Assembly: GCA_004331795.1 (NCBI GenBank)
Contig: SJSR01000004.1
Coordinates: forward strand, 1 to 45,000
Direction of reading: 5' to 3'
DNA length: 45,000 nt
DNA from: Erythrobacteraceae bacterium CFH 75059
GTDB lineage: Bacteria > Pseudomonadota > Alphaproteobacteria > Sphingomonadales > Sphingomonadaceae
Shown here: positions 1 to 8,062 of the stretch, piece by piece
Layout: every line of letters begins with the position of its first letter
How positions within the stretch are numbered: position 1 is the first letter of the stretch
The notes under the pieces: model-generated
Seen by the model: only the letters and a program-made list of their open reading frames with translations
Databases searched by the model: none
Told to the model about the DNA's origin: nothing
Translations under genes and position numbers: made by a program

Positions 1-2
1 GC

Positions 3-2081
3 CTCCGGCAATCCCGGGGCGGTTCAGTCGAGATAACGCGGACGCGCCTTTGGACTGACCGTCGTGAAGACTCAGGACCGTTCGACATTATCGGTGACGT
101 GCACGGTTGTGCCGATGAACTCGAAACCATCTTGGACGAGCTTGGCTATCAAGTTTCGTGGGATGGCAAGGACGTCCATGTGACGCCACCTGAAGGTCGC
201 AGGGCGATTTTCGTTGGTGACCTCGTTGATCGTGGACCGCGTTCACCTGACGTCCTGCGTATCGCGAAGCACATGGTGGACTCCGGCACTGCCTTGGCCG
301 TGGTCGGAAACCACGATGACAAGCTGAAGCGCCATCTGTCTGGCCGCAACGTCAAGCCGACGCACGGGCTAGCCGAGACCATTGAGCAGCTTGGTAGCGA
401 GCCGCCGGAGTTTTTGGCTGAGATGCGCGAGTGGCTCGACGGTCTTTTGAGCCACTACCTGCTGGACGATGGGAAGCTCGTCGTCGCCCATGCCGGTCTA
501 AAGGAAGAAATGCAGGGCCGCGCCTCTGGCGCGATCCGCAGCTTCTGCATGTACGGCGAAACGACTGGCGAGGTCGACGAGTTTGGCCTTCCCGTCAGGT
601 GGGACTGGGCATCCGAATACAAGGGTCGCGCCAAGGTCGTTTACGGTCACACACCTGTGCTCGAAGCGAACTGGGTCAACGGCACGATTTGTATCGACAC
701 CGGCTGCGTGTTCGGCGGCAAATTGACCGCTCTTCGCTACCCCGAACTTGAGCTGGTATCGGTCGACGCCGAGCAGACCTACTACGAGCCGATCAGGCCA
801 CTTGATGGTCCCGCGGCCGATACCGGGAGCACGCCTGCGCATCAGGTCAACATTGCCGACGTGCTTGGAAAGCAAGTCATCGAGACTGGCCTTTATGGTC
901 ATGTGACGGTGCGTGAAGACAACGCGGCTGCCGCTCTGGAGGTAATGACGCGGCACGCAGTCGATCCTCACTGGCTGATCCATCTGCCGCCGACCATGTC
1001 GCCAGCGGAAACGAGCGCACAGGAAGGGTGGCTAGAGCGGCCGGAAGAGGCCTTCGCCTATTACGGGTCGAAGGGTGCGCGAAACCTTGTGCTTGAAGAA
1101 AAGCACATGGGCTCTCGCGCGCTCTTTGTGCTGTCGAAGACCCAGGAAAGCGCAGCCAAGCGTTTTGGCGTTCACGATGGTTCGCGAGGGACCATCGTGA
1201 CCCGAACCGGTCGGCGCTTTTTCAACGATGCCGAATTGGAGGCGTCGGTTCTGCACCGGGTGGACCAGGCGATGGAGAGTTCGGGCCTGTGGACTGAACT
1301 CGATACCGATTGGGTCCTGTGGGACTGTGAAATCATGCCTTGGAGCATGAAGGCCGGTGCGCTTGTGCGCGGCCAATACGCTTCAGTTGGCGCAGCCGCC
1401 AACTCTGGTTTGTCTGCTCTCGATGCCGCTTTGCAGGCTGCCATCGCACGTGGTGTGGATGTCAAAGACTTGGGCGCGCGAGTGTCCCAGCGCGTCGAAG
1501 ACGCGGCGAGCTATCGCGAAGCATACAATCGGTATGTCCACCCGTTCGAGGGCATCGCAGACCTGAAGATCGCACCGTTTCATCTTTTGGCATCTGAGGG
1601 TCAGGTACATTCCGACAAAGATCATCTGTGGCACATGGGAATGGCTCACAGGCTGTGTGCGGCTGATACAAACCTGCTGCTTGCGACCGAATATAGAGCT
1701 CTCGATCTGGACGATCCTGTTCAGGTCAAAGAGGCAATCGACTGGTGGGAAGCCATGACTGCCAAGGGTGGCGAAGGCATGGTGGTCAAGCCGCTTGATT
1801 TCATCGCTCGCGGTCGGCGCGGTCTTCTGCAACCTGCCATCAAGTGTCGAGGGCGCGAATATCTGCGGATCATCTATGGCCCGCACTACGACCGACCAGG
1901 CAACATCGAGCGGCTGAAAAAACGAGGACTTGGCCAGAAGCGGTCAATGGCATTGCGCGAATTCGCGTTGGGGATCGAGGCGCTGAAACGTTTCGTCGAC
2001 CACGCTCCGCTCACACGCGTGCACCAATGCGTATTCGGAGTGCTGGCGATGGAGAGCGAACCGGTCGATCCGAGGCTGTGA
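3..2081 (+). CDS. pnkp: Polynucleotide kinase-phosphatase Pnkp (RNA repair), 5' end outside window
   Basis: Bacterial Pnkp heals and seals cleaved RNA ends with its partner Hen1; family members have a 5' kinase, a metallophosphoesterase and a ligase-like adenylyltransferase domain. The reading frame is open to the window edge, so the usual kinase part lies upstream. A GTG at 99 exists, but residues before it (GPFDIIGDVHGC at 78-113) already belong to the phosphatase, so it is not the true start. Phosphatase motifs, numbered from that GTG: GDLVDRG 40-46, GNHD 70-73, AHAG 130-133, GHTP 183-186. The ligase-like domain follows, with the nucleotide-binding lysine in EEKHMG (K335) and downstream EGMVVKP and KCRGREYLR motifs. 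The C-terminus appears complete. Hen1 is not visible. The next gene starts 98 bases downstream on the same strand. Base composition is lower in GC than the chromosome at the right. The family call is confident. Confidence 0.93.
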   Translation, partial: LRQSRGGSVEITRTRLWTDRREDSGPFDIIGDVHGCADELETILDELGYQVSWDGKDVHVTPPEGRRAIFVGDLVDRGPRSPDVLRIAKHMVDSGTALAVVGNHDDKLKRHLSGRNVKPTHGLAETIEQLGSEPPEFLAEMREWLDGLLSHYLLDDGKLVVAHAGLKEEMQGRASGAIRSFCMYGETTGEVDEFGLPVRWDWASEYKGRAKVVYGHTPVLEANWVNGTICIDTGCVFGGKLTALRYPELELVSVDAEQTYYEPIRPLDGPAADTGSTPAHQVNIADVLGKQVIETGLYGHVTVREDNAAAALEVMTRHAVDPHWLIHLPPTMSPAETSAQEGWLERPEEAFAYYGSKGARNLVLEEKHMGSRALFVLSKTQESAAKRFGVHDGSRGTIVTRTGRRFFNDAELEASVLHRVDQAMESSGLWTELDTDWVLWDCEIMPWSMKAGALVRGQYASVGAAANSGLSALDAALQAAIARGVDVKDLGARVSQRVEDAASYREAYNRYVHPFEGIADLKIAPFHLLASEGQVHSDKDHLWHMGMAHRLCAADTNLLLATEYRALDLDDPVQVKEAIDWWEAMTAKGGEGMVVKPLDFIARGRRGLLQPAIKCRGREYLRIIYGPHYDRPGNIERLKKRGLGQKRSMALREFALGIEALKRFVDHAPLTRVHQCVFGVLAMESEPVDPRL

Positions 2082-2179
2082 TTGGTGTGCGCTTACTGCG
2101 GAATGCAGTGGCATAGCTTGCGCCTGCGGACCTCGAGCGCCAAACTGGCACGCAAACTACGGGGGGAACGATTCTAGAT

Positions 2180-4156
2180 ATGGCGACCGAGACTGACACG
2201 CTGGTCAAGCCAGACATGGTGGCGGTTCTCGAGCGCACACATGTGAGCAAAGACCTCCATGGCTTTCTGCTGCCAACCTTGGAGGCAGTGTCAAACGCCA
2301 TGCATGGGATCGAGGCACGATTCCCAGATACCGCTCGGGATGATGGGAAGGTCGAGATTTCCATTGAGAACATCAACGACCCAAAGCGGATCTTGATCTC
2401 GGTCACGGACAATGGCGTTGGGCTCGATGACGAAAACTACACGTGGTTCAAGACACCGTTTTCCGGTCATAAGCTCAAACAGAAGGGACGTGGTTTTGGC
2501 CGCTTTATCGCGTTTAAGGTCTTCAACAGGGTTCTCTATTCGAGCCGATATGACTCTTTCCCAAAGGCGGCAAAACGCACCTTCCGTTTTGACATCAAGC
2601 GGGAAAACGAGCTCATCTTCCATGATGGGGAGCCTGATTTCAAGCACTTGGGCTTGCGTGTCGATTACGACGAACCACTGCCGGAATGGTCGGAGCTCGT
2701 AGCCGCTCTCGATCGCAACGATATTGCCGATCATATCGGTAGCCACTTCCTCCCACATTTCCTCTACAAGTGGCTTCCCGAGATCACGCTGCGCTTCGAC
2801 GGCGGTGAACCGGAGAGCATCACCAGCCATTTCAAAGATGTTTTCGTTCAGTCGGAATCTGGAACTTTCGACTGTGTCATCGACGGGAAGACCGAGGCGA
2901 TAGAGTATTCGCTGACAAAGGTTCCTCGCACGCGCTCGTTCAAAAATCACTGCCTCCTTTTCGCGGCCGGCGATCGGATCGTTGGTCACCCGAGAGACTT
3001 GACCAACTTGCTTGGCCAGTCGGCTTTTTCCGACGAGAATAACCAAGCCTATATCGTGATCGCCGTGGTTCGTTCGGCAGCCTTCGAAACCCGCCTCAAC
3101 GATGCGCGGACTGGCATAAACATCTCGCCTGCGACAATTGAAGAGATCGTTGGGCAGGTTGGATCGGTCATTCAGTCGACCGAGAACGAGCAGATAATTA
3201 AAATCAAAAAGGCCCAGTCAAAGGAATTGCAGGCCGCCCTTCAAGAAAACCCGATTTTGAGGATCGGGCTGAAGGGGCGTTCAATCTCGGAATACGTTGC
3301 CGGAAAACCGAACAATTGGAAGGCTCAGGACTTCGTTTCCAATCTGGCCATCGAGCGGTATCGGGCATCGCGCGATCTGACCAAGGCGATCACAATTGCG
3401 GCGAACAATCCCGAAGATTATATGTCGAGGATCAAGGAGATCGTCGATAAGATCGATGAGAACAACAAGGAGGCCTTGGCCGAATATGTTGTCCATCGAA
3501 AGAAGGTGATTGAGCTCATCGAGGCGGCGAGAAAGTACGGTGCTTCGGGCACACACGCCCCCGAAGATACCATCCACGATCTCGTCTTCAGGCGGTTCTC
3601 CGACAACGTCGAGAGTGACTATTTCGAGCACAACCTCTGGCTGATCGACGATGCTCTCGCCTTCCTGCCCTATATATCGAGCGATCGCGCGATGCATGGG
3701 AAAGGCAGGAAGAAGGGAGACAAGATCCCGGACCTGGCCTTTTTCGACGAAAGCCTCGTGCTTGGCGATAATGACGGCACAACCATTACGATCGTGGAGT
3801 TCAAGAAGCCTAGCCGCGACGACTACCGATTTGGCGACATCAAGCATGACCCGGTTATGCAGGTGCTCAAAACCTTGGACGATGCGACTGCCGCGGGCGG
3901 CATAGCACGAACCGATGGCACTCACTTTGCTTTTTCCGGCGTGGTGCGCCGGTTTGGCTATATTATTGCGGACATAAAGCCTTCGCTTGCCAAGGTGCTC
4001 TCGCTGCACGACTTCAAGAATGACTGGAATCCGAGCATCTACGTTCGATATCGCGATAACGAACAGATTTTCATTCAGGCGATGGGCTATGACACGCTGA
4101 TTGCCAACGCCAAGAAGCGTAATCAGGCGTTCTTCAGCGTCTTGTTCGGGGAATGA
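2180..4156 (+). CDS. GHKL ATPase with C-terminal PD-(D/E)xK-like nuclease domain, putative defence protein
   Basis: A 658-residue protein. The N-terminus has a Bergerat-fold (HSP90/MutL/histidine-kinase-like) ATP site: N box around E35-N39 (LEAVSNA), G1 box DNGVG 77-81, G2 box GRGFGRF 103-109. The middle (about 330-480) is rich in charged helices. The C-terminal part carries PDLAFF (D518) and, 22 residues on, VEFKK (E540, K542), the spacing of a PD-(D/E)xK nuclease core. There is no histidine-kinase dimerisation box, so signalling is unlikely. I infer an ATP-gated nuclease; similar architectures occur in phage-defence islands, but I cannot assign it to a named system. It follows pnkp by 98 bases and is followed after 16 bases by a membrane protein, so the three may form an operon. 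Start chosen at ATG 2180 with a GGGGGAA stretch upstream. Confidence 0.75.
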   Translation: MATETDTLVKPDMVAVLERTHVSKDLHGFLLPTLEAVSNAMHGIEARFPDTARDDGKVEISIENINDPKRILISVTDNGVGLDDENYTWFKTPFSGHKLKQKGRGFGRFIAFKVFNRVLYSSRYDSFPKAAKRTFRFDIKRENELIFHDGEPDFKHLGLRVDYDEPLPEWSELVAALDRNDIADHIGSHFLPHFLYKWLPEITLRFDGGEPESITSHFKDVFVQSESGTFDCVIDGKTEAIEYSLTKVPRTRSFKNHCLLFAAGDRIVGHPRDLTNLLGQSAFSDENNQAYIVIAVVRSAAFETRLNDARTGINISPATIEEIVGQVGSVIQSTENEQIIKIKKAQSKELQAALQENPILRIGLKGRSISEYVAGKPNNWKAQDFVSNLAIERYRASRDLTKAITIAANNPEDYMSRIKEIVDKIDENNKEALAEYVVHRKKVIELIEAARKYGASGTHAPEDTIHDLVFRRFSDNVESDYFEHNLWLIDDALAFLPYISSDRAMHGKGRKKGDKIPDLAFFDESLVLGDNDGTTITIVEFKKPSRDDYRFGDIKHDPVMQVLKTLDDATAAGGIARTDGTHFAFSGVVRRFGYIIADIKPSLAKVLSLHDFKNDWNPSIYVRYRDNEQIFIQAMGYDTLIANAKKRNQAFFSVLFGE

Positions 4157-4172
4157 GCTCGATGGACAGCCA

Positions 4173-4856
4173 ATGACTTCATCGCTCGGTCTTGCTGGTG
4201 ATCTCGACGACGTCGATCTTATCGAAGACGTCGAGGAAGCCTTTGGCGTCCGTTTGGCGGACGACGAGATCGAGCGATGTTCAACGGTGGGGCAGCTCTT
4301 CGAACTCATCGAAGCCCGCCTCCCGGAAACGCCTAGCGGGCAGTCATGCGCGACCGCGATGTGCTTCTATCAGCTACGGCGGGCTTTGCAGCCGCACTCC
4401 GCAATCGCCCTGAAGCCGCAAACATCGATCTCAGCGCTGAGCGCTGTGCCTGTCCGGAAACTGCACCAAATCATCGAAACCGAATGCGGACTGCGTCCTC
4501 CACCGCAATACATCACCTTTTGGGGATGCCTGGCACTGCTGCTTGTTCTGGCGCTGCCACTCGGACTCTTCGCCATCGGTATGCCGTGGTGGGTTGCTCT
4601 TCCATCCGCCGCTCTCGGAATCGGGCTTTATCGGCGTGCACCAATCCAATTGCCCGATGAGGTCGAGACGTTCGGCGACCTGATCAGGATCGTTGCATCG
4701 CGGAGCATTGGGGCGTTTGCGGCACAAGGCGCACGCCTTGGGCCGACAGAAGCGTGGCAGTCATTTAGGGACGTGTTGTCAGATCACACGCAGCTTTCGA
4801 AAGATGAAATCGGGCCGGAGACGTTGTTGCTCGCGCCGAAGAAGGCAACAACGTAA
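4173..4856 (+). CDS. Membrane protein with degenerate acyl-carrier-protein-like N-terminal domain
   Basis: A 227-residue protein starting at ATG 4173, 16 bases after the GHKL gene. Residues of about 5-45 resemble an acyl carrier protein (LIEDVEEAFGVRLADDEIER, then TVGQLFELIEARL). Aligned to the ACP DSL motif, the phosphopantetheine serine is replaced by aspartate (GDL), so it probably cannot be a normal carrier. The centre has a hydrophobic stretch with a short proline/glycine break (about 110-150), consistent with one hairpin or two membrane helices. The C-terminal region is soluble and unrecognised. An in-frame upstream ATG at 4101 would lie inside the GHKL gene and is less likely. Function is unknown. 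Its place behind a nuclease gene suggests membrane anchoring or sensing, which is inference. Confidence 0.7.
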   Translation: MTSSLGLAGDLDDVDLIEDVEEAFGVRLADDEIERCSTVGQLFELIEARLPETPSGQSCATAMCFYQLRRALQPHSAIALKPQTSISALSAVPVRKLHQIIETECGLRPPPQYITFWGCLALLLVLALPLGLFAIGMPWWVALPSAALGIGLYRRAPIQLPDEVETFGDLIRIVASRSIGAFAAQGARLGPTEAWQSFRDVLSDHTQLSKDEIGPETLLLAPKKATT

Positions 4857-4913
4857 CACTTAAAAGGTGAGTGTCTCAGCGGTGGGTGATTTCGATATAC
4901 GACCGGAAGCAAG

Positions 4914-5387
4914 TCATTCCCACGAGAACACCGTGCGCAAATTGCAGCCCTCTGGCGTCTCGCCTTCCTCGAACAGGCGCACCCGCTCAATTGCTTCGAT
5001 CTGCTGCCGGGTGAAACGATTAGGAGAAGTGAAATAGGCGGCTCCATGCCGCCCGTTCCAGATGGCTATCTGATAGCGGCCATCCGTTCGTCGCTGGGCG
5101 AAACGGGCTGGCCGAACATCAGTTTGCTCGGAGACGATCCGACCTTTCGGACGGCTAGCCCAGCCGATTCCATTTACCTCAAGCGATCCGAAAGCTCCGT
5201 CCCAGCGGAAGCTGCCGCCGTGAATACCGCCTTGTAAGGTGGTCACCTTTTCACCTTCGAGTAGGTCTATGATCGGCGAGTAACCACAAAAGCGGCCAGG
5301 ACCAGCCAAATCGCCGGCAGATACTGGCGCGGCGGCCGCACCAAGCGACGCTACAAGCAAAACGATAACTCGGATCTTTAAATTCAC
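4914..5387 (-). CDS. Secreted hypothetical protein
   Basis: A 157-residue protein with a clear Sec signal peptide (basic start, hydrophobic core up to about residue 20, AxA-type cleavage near AAAPVSAGD). The mature part contains three cysteines (C34 and one near the end among them) and no catalytic motif I recognise. It lies 23 bases downstream of the ankyrin lipoprotein gene on the same strand, so the two are probably cotranscribed. Its 3' end faces the plus-strand ACP-like gene, with 57 bases between them. I can only call it periplasmic or secreted. Confidence 0.7.
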   Translation of the reverse strand: MNLKIRVIVLLVASLGAAAAPVSAGDLAGPGRFCGYSPIIDLLEGEKVTTLQGGIHGGSFRWDGAFGSLEVNGIGWASRPKGRIVSEQTDVRPARFAQRRTDGRYQIAIWNGRHGAAYFTSPNRFTRQQIEAIERVRLFEEGETPEGCNLRTVFSWE

Positions 5388-5410
5388 TAAGCATTCCCCG
5401 GACGATTGAA

Positions 5411-6787
5411 CTATAGCCCAGCCCGATCAAGCATTTCGAGAACTCTCGGCCATTTCTGGTACTCGCTCCATCCTCTCAGGGTTTTCCCATCTGCAGGCCT
5501 GATGGCCTTCAGGTCTGCCCCGCGAGAAATTAGGAGAAGGGCAACGTCTTCATCCGAAATGTTGAAGAGAAGATGCTCTCCCTCATTGTCTTTGAAGTTC
5601 GGATCCGCCCCAGCGTCCAGTAGCATTCTCGCTACTCCGACATCACTTACTTGCCACAAGACGCTATCGCAGTAGCCGTTCTGGCAATGCTCGATGCTAG
5701 CTCCGGCAGCTAGGAGTTGCCGGACAACTGCCCTACGATCAGCGGCAGGATGATTGTCATCGTTGCTCATCAATCCGTTGGCCGCTTCGAAAAGCGGTGG
5801 GTCGGTTGGAAAGCGACTATTCTCATCTCCGTTGGGGTTTGCACCCAAGCGAAGCATTTCGCCAACGATTTGAGGGTCCGCGTTTGAAGCCGCGCTCGAT
5901 AGAAGCTTTGTTGCAAAAGCTCCGTCAATCTGACGTGATCGTGGCGATTGATGCAATGCTCCAAACGCTGCGTGATTGTCAGAATCGACAGCCTGCAGCA
6001 TCGCGCTCTTCCATTGCGCTTCGTCTGCTATCCCTCCGTTGGCAATAAGCCATCTAATCGAGTCGTTATGTCCTTCGTAGATCGCTGTCCTCAATGGGCT
6101 AGGTCCTTCCGCCAGAAAAACGGGAGCACCCAAATCCTTCAAGCGCTGCATAGTCACCACGTCGTCACGCTCCGCGGCGGCGTCCATAAGTTCGAGCCCC
6201 AGAACGCTAGCGAAGTCAGCGCCCTCTTTTTGGAGCAACGGGATGACCTGTGGTGTGCCCTTGATCCAGCGATCAGTTCCTGCCGCCGCATCAATTGCAT
6301 TTTGGATCGCCGTCAATGACTCGGGCATCCCCGCTTCCTTGCCGACATAATCGACGACGGTTTTCCGCCCATTGCCCGTATCAATGGTCACCACATACGT
6401 CGGATTGTCGGTAACCTCCGCCCGATACTCATCGCGAAGGGAGAAGAATCTCGCTTGCTCGAATTGCGCCAAGAGTTGGTCGATCACCTGCGGCTCTACC
6501 GTCGTATGGTGAGTGCCAGGAACTCGAACTCCAGTCTCTGTCGAGAAGGCGCGATGCACATTCGCGACATCATCACGGTTCAAGTACGGTGTGGTCTCAA
6601 AGACCACGCGACCATTCCCTGCGATCGTAACTTTGTAATCCGGACATGACCCGAAACATGCAGTTCGCTGTAAGCTGATCTCCAGCTTATCGCGATCGAC
6701 CTTAGGAAATGAAGCGCCAAGATATTGGCAGGAGGCCAGCAAAAACAAACAGAGAACCAATGCTGGTCGGGCAACATATGCGCGCAA
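5411..6787 (-). CDS. DUF6438 and ankyrin-repeat lipoprotein
   Basis: A 458-residue protein. A lipoprotein signal ends in LLASC (cysteine near residue 20), so it is probably anchored to the outer or inner membrane. Residues of about 30-170 carry the CFGSCPDYKVTI motif typical of DUF6438. From about residue 190 to the end there are ankyrin-like repeats (ADPNFKDNEGEHLLF and LRLGANPNGDENS are typical turns). Ankyrin repeats suggest protein binding; no enzyme motif is seen. An alternative start 35 bases upstream would lengthen the basic N-terminus, but the signal peptide fits the 6787 start. GC content is low for this organism, supporting acquisition with the neighbouring island genes. Confidence 0.8.
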   Translation of the reverse strand: MRAYVARPALVLCLFLLASCQYLGASFPKVDRDKLEISLQRTACFGSCPDYKVTIAGNGRVVFETTPYLNRDDVANVHRAFSTETGVRVPGTHHTTVEPQVIDQLLAQFEQARFFSLRDEYRAEVTDNPTYVVTIDTGNGRKTVVDYVGKEAGMPESLTAIQNAIDAAAGTDRWIKGTPQVIPLLQKEGADFASVLGLELMDAAAERDDVVTMQRLKDLGAPVFLAEGPSPLRTAIYEGHNDSIRWLIANGGIADEAQWKSAMLQAVDSDNHAAFGALHQSPRSRQIDGAFATKLLSSAASNADPQIVGEMLRLGANPNGDENSRFPTDPPLFEAANGLMSNDDNHPAADRRAVVRQLLAAGASIEHCQNGYCDSVLWQVSDVGVARMLLDAGADPNFKDNEGEHLLFNISDEDVALLLISRGADLKAIRPADGKTLRGWSEYQKWPRVLEMLDRAGL

Positions 6788-6859
6788 TCATTTTCTCCCG
6801 ACCGTTTAGGTTCGCAACTCACAATAGCCTACTGTTTCAGTCCATCAAACTGGCTTCGC

Positions 6860-8062
6860 CTATTGTCCTTGCAACAGCCTATCGACGGCATCGCCAATCT
6901 GCTGGGCCGCGTCTAGCAGATGGTCATCATCCAGGTGAGCGTAACGAGCCGTGGATTGATGGTTCGCATGACCGAGCAGCCTCCCGATCATGGGCAACGT
7001 TTCCTTGTTCATGGCGGCGTGACTGGCGAAGGTGTGTCGCAGGTCATGGATGCGGACATGGCCGAGACCTGCGCGTTCGCGGATGCCTTTCCAAGCCCAG
7101 GCCACATCGCGCATTTGCCGCCGGTAGCGGTAGTTCCAGAACAGCCAAGGCAGTTTTTTGTGGCGCGGAATGTCGGCGATCACCTCGCGCGCGGCGGAGC
7201 CGAGCCAGACGGTGCGCGGGCCAGTCTTGCTATCGCGAAGGTTCAGCCGATTTCCTTTCACATCGCCCCAGTGCAAATTGAGTATTTCGCCCCGGCGACA
7301 GCCGGTCAGCAGCAGCAAGGTGATTGCCGCGCCTTCACAGCGGGCGGTCAGATCGTCGCTCTCCCGTAGCTTCGCAAGCTCGATGCCGACGCGCCCCAGC
7401 TCTTCAACCGTCAAAAACCGCTCGCACTGGCGTTTGCGGTTCGGTCGGATCGACCGGCACGGGTTGGTATTCTCCAATCGATATCCCCACGCCTCAGCCT
7501 TGTTGAGCATGTGCTTGAGGATTTCGAGGGTCCGATTGGCAGCACCCGGACCGGTGCGGTTGTTAAGCTCGGCAAACCACTTGGTCACATGTTCTTCGTT
7601 GACCTCGTCGATGAAGACGCCCTTGAAAGCGTCGTCGAGGTAGAGCCGCCGGTAGCGCGTGTGTGAATCGAGCGTTGAGGCTTTCCAGCGTGGCGACCAG
7701 CGGGTCCAGTATTCGTCAAGAAAATCGTCAAACCTCGGCGCGGATCGAATGCGTTTGCGATCCGTGGCCGGATCGCGTCCGACCTGCGCGTAGGCAATAA
7801 CGCGGCGCGCGACCATTTGCGCCTGATGGCGCGTGAGGACCGAAGCCGGGCCGATAGTCACGGTGCGCAGCCTGCCGCCCATCCGGGTCTGGACGATGTA
7901 GACGTTCCGTCCGCTGGGATAGTGACGGATGCCGAAGCCGTGCTCGATCCCGAGCCAGGTCGTCGTCCGTGCCTTGCCCTTGGGAACGAGCCTGAAGTTT
8001 ACCGATGCGCCAACCTCGGCCAGCGCCTCTTCGACAATGCGCTTGAGGCTGGCAGCGGTCAT
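6860..8062 (-). CDS. Tyrosine recombinase/integrase (second of a tandem pair)
   Basis: A 400-residue phage-type integrase. The N-terminal part (about 30-95) resembles an arm-binding domain, and residues of about 108-195 a SAM-like core-binding domain (WTRWSPRWKASTLDSHTRYR). The catalytic domain shows TGCRRGEIL (first Arg), SKTGPRTVWL (Lys), HDLRHTFAS (His-x-x-Arg), LGHANHQSTARYAHL (His and the nucleophilic Tyr), so all key residues are present. Its ATG overlaps the end of the upstream integrase by 4 bases (ATGA), implying translational coupling. The tandem arrangement suggests the two act together or descend from a separate inserted element. Confidence 0.93.
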   Translation of the reverse strand: MTAASLKRIVEEALAEVGASVNFRLVPKGKARTTTWLGIEHGFGIRHYPSGRNVYIVQTRMGGRLRTVTIGPASVLTRHQAQMVARRVIAYAQVGRDPATDRKRIRSAPRFDDFLDEYWTRWSPRWKASTLDSHTRYRRLYLDDAFKGVFIDEVNEEHVTKWFAELNNRTGPGAANRTLEILKHMLNKAEAWGYRLENTNPCRSIRPNRKRQCERFLTVEELGRVGIELAKLRESDDLTARCEGAAITLLLLTGCRRGEILNLHWGDVKGNRLNLRDSKTGPRTVWLGSAAREVIADIPRHKKLPWLFWNYRYRRQMRDVAWAWKGIRERAGLGHVRIHDLRHTFASHAAMNKETLPMIGRLLGHANHQSTARYAHLDDDHLLDAAQQIGDAVDRLLQGQ

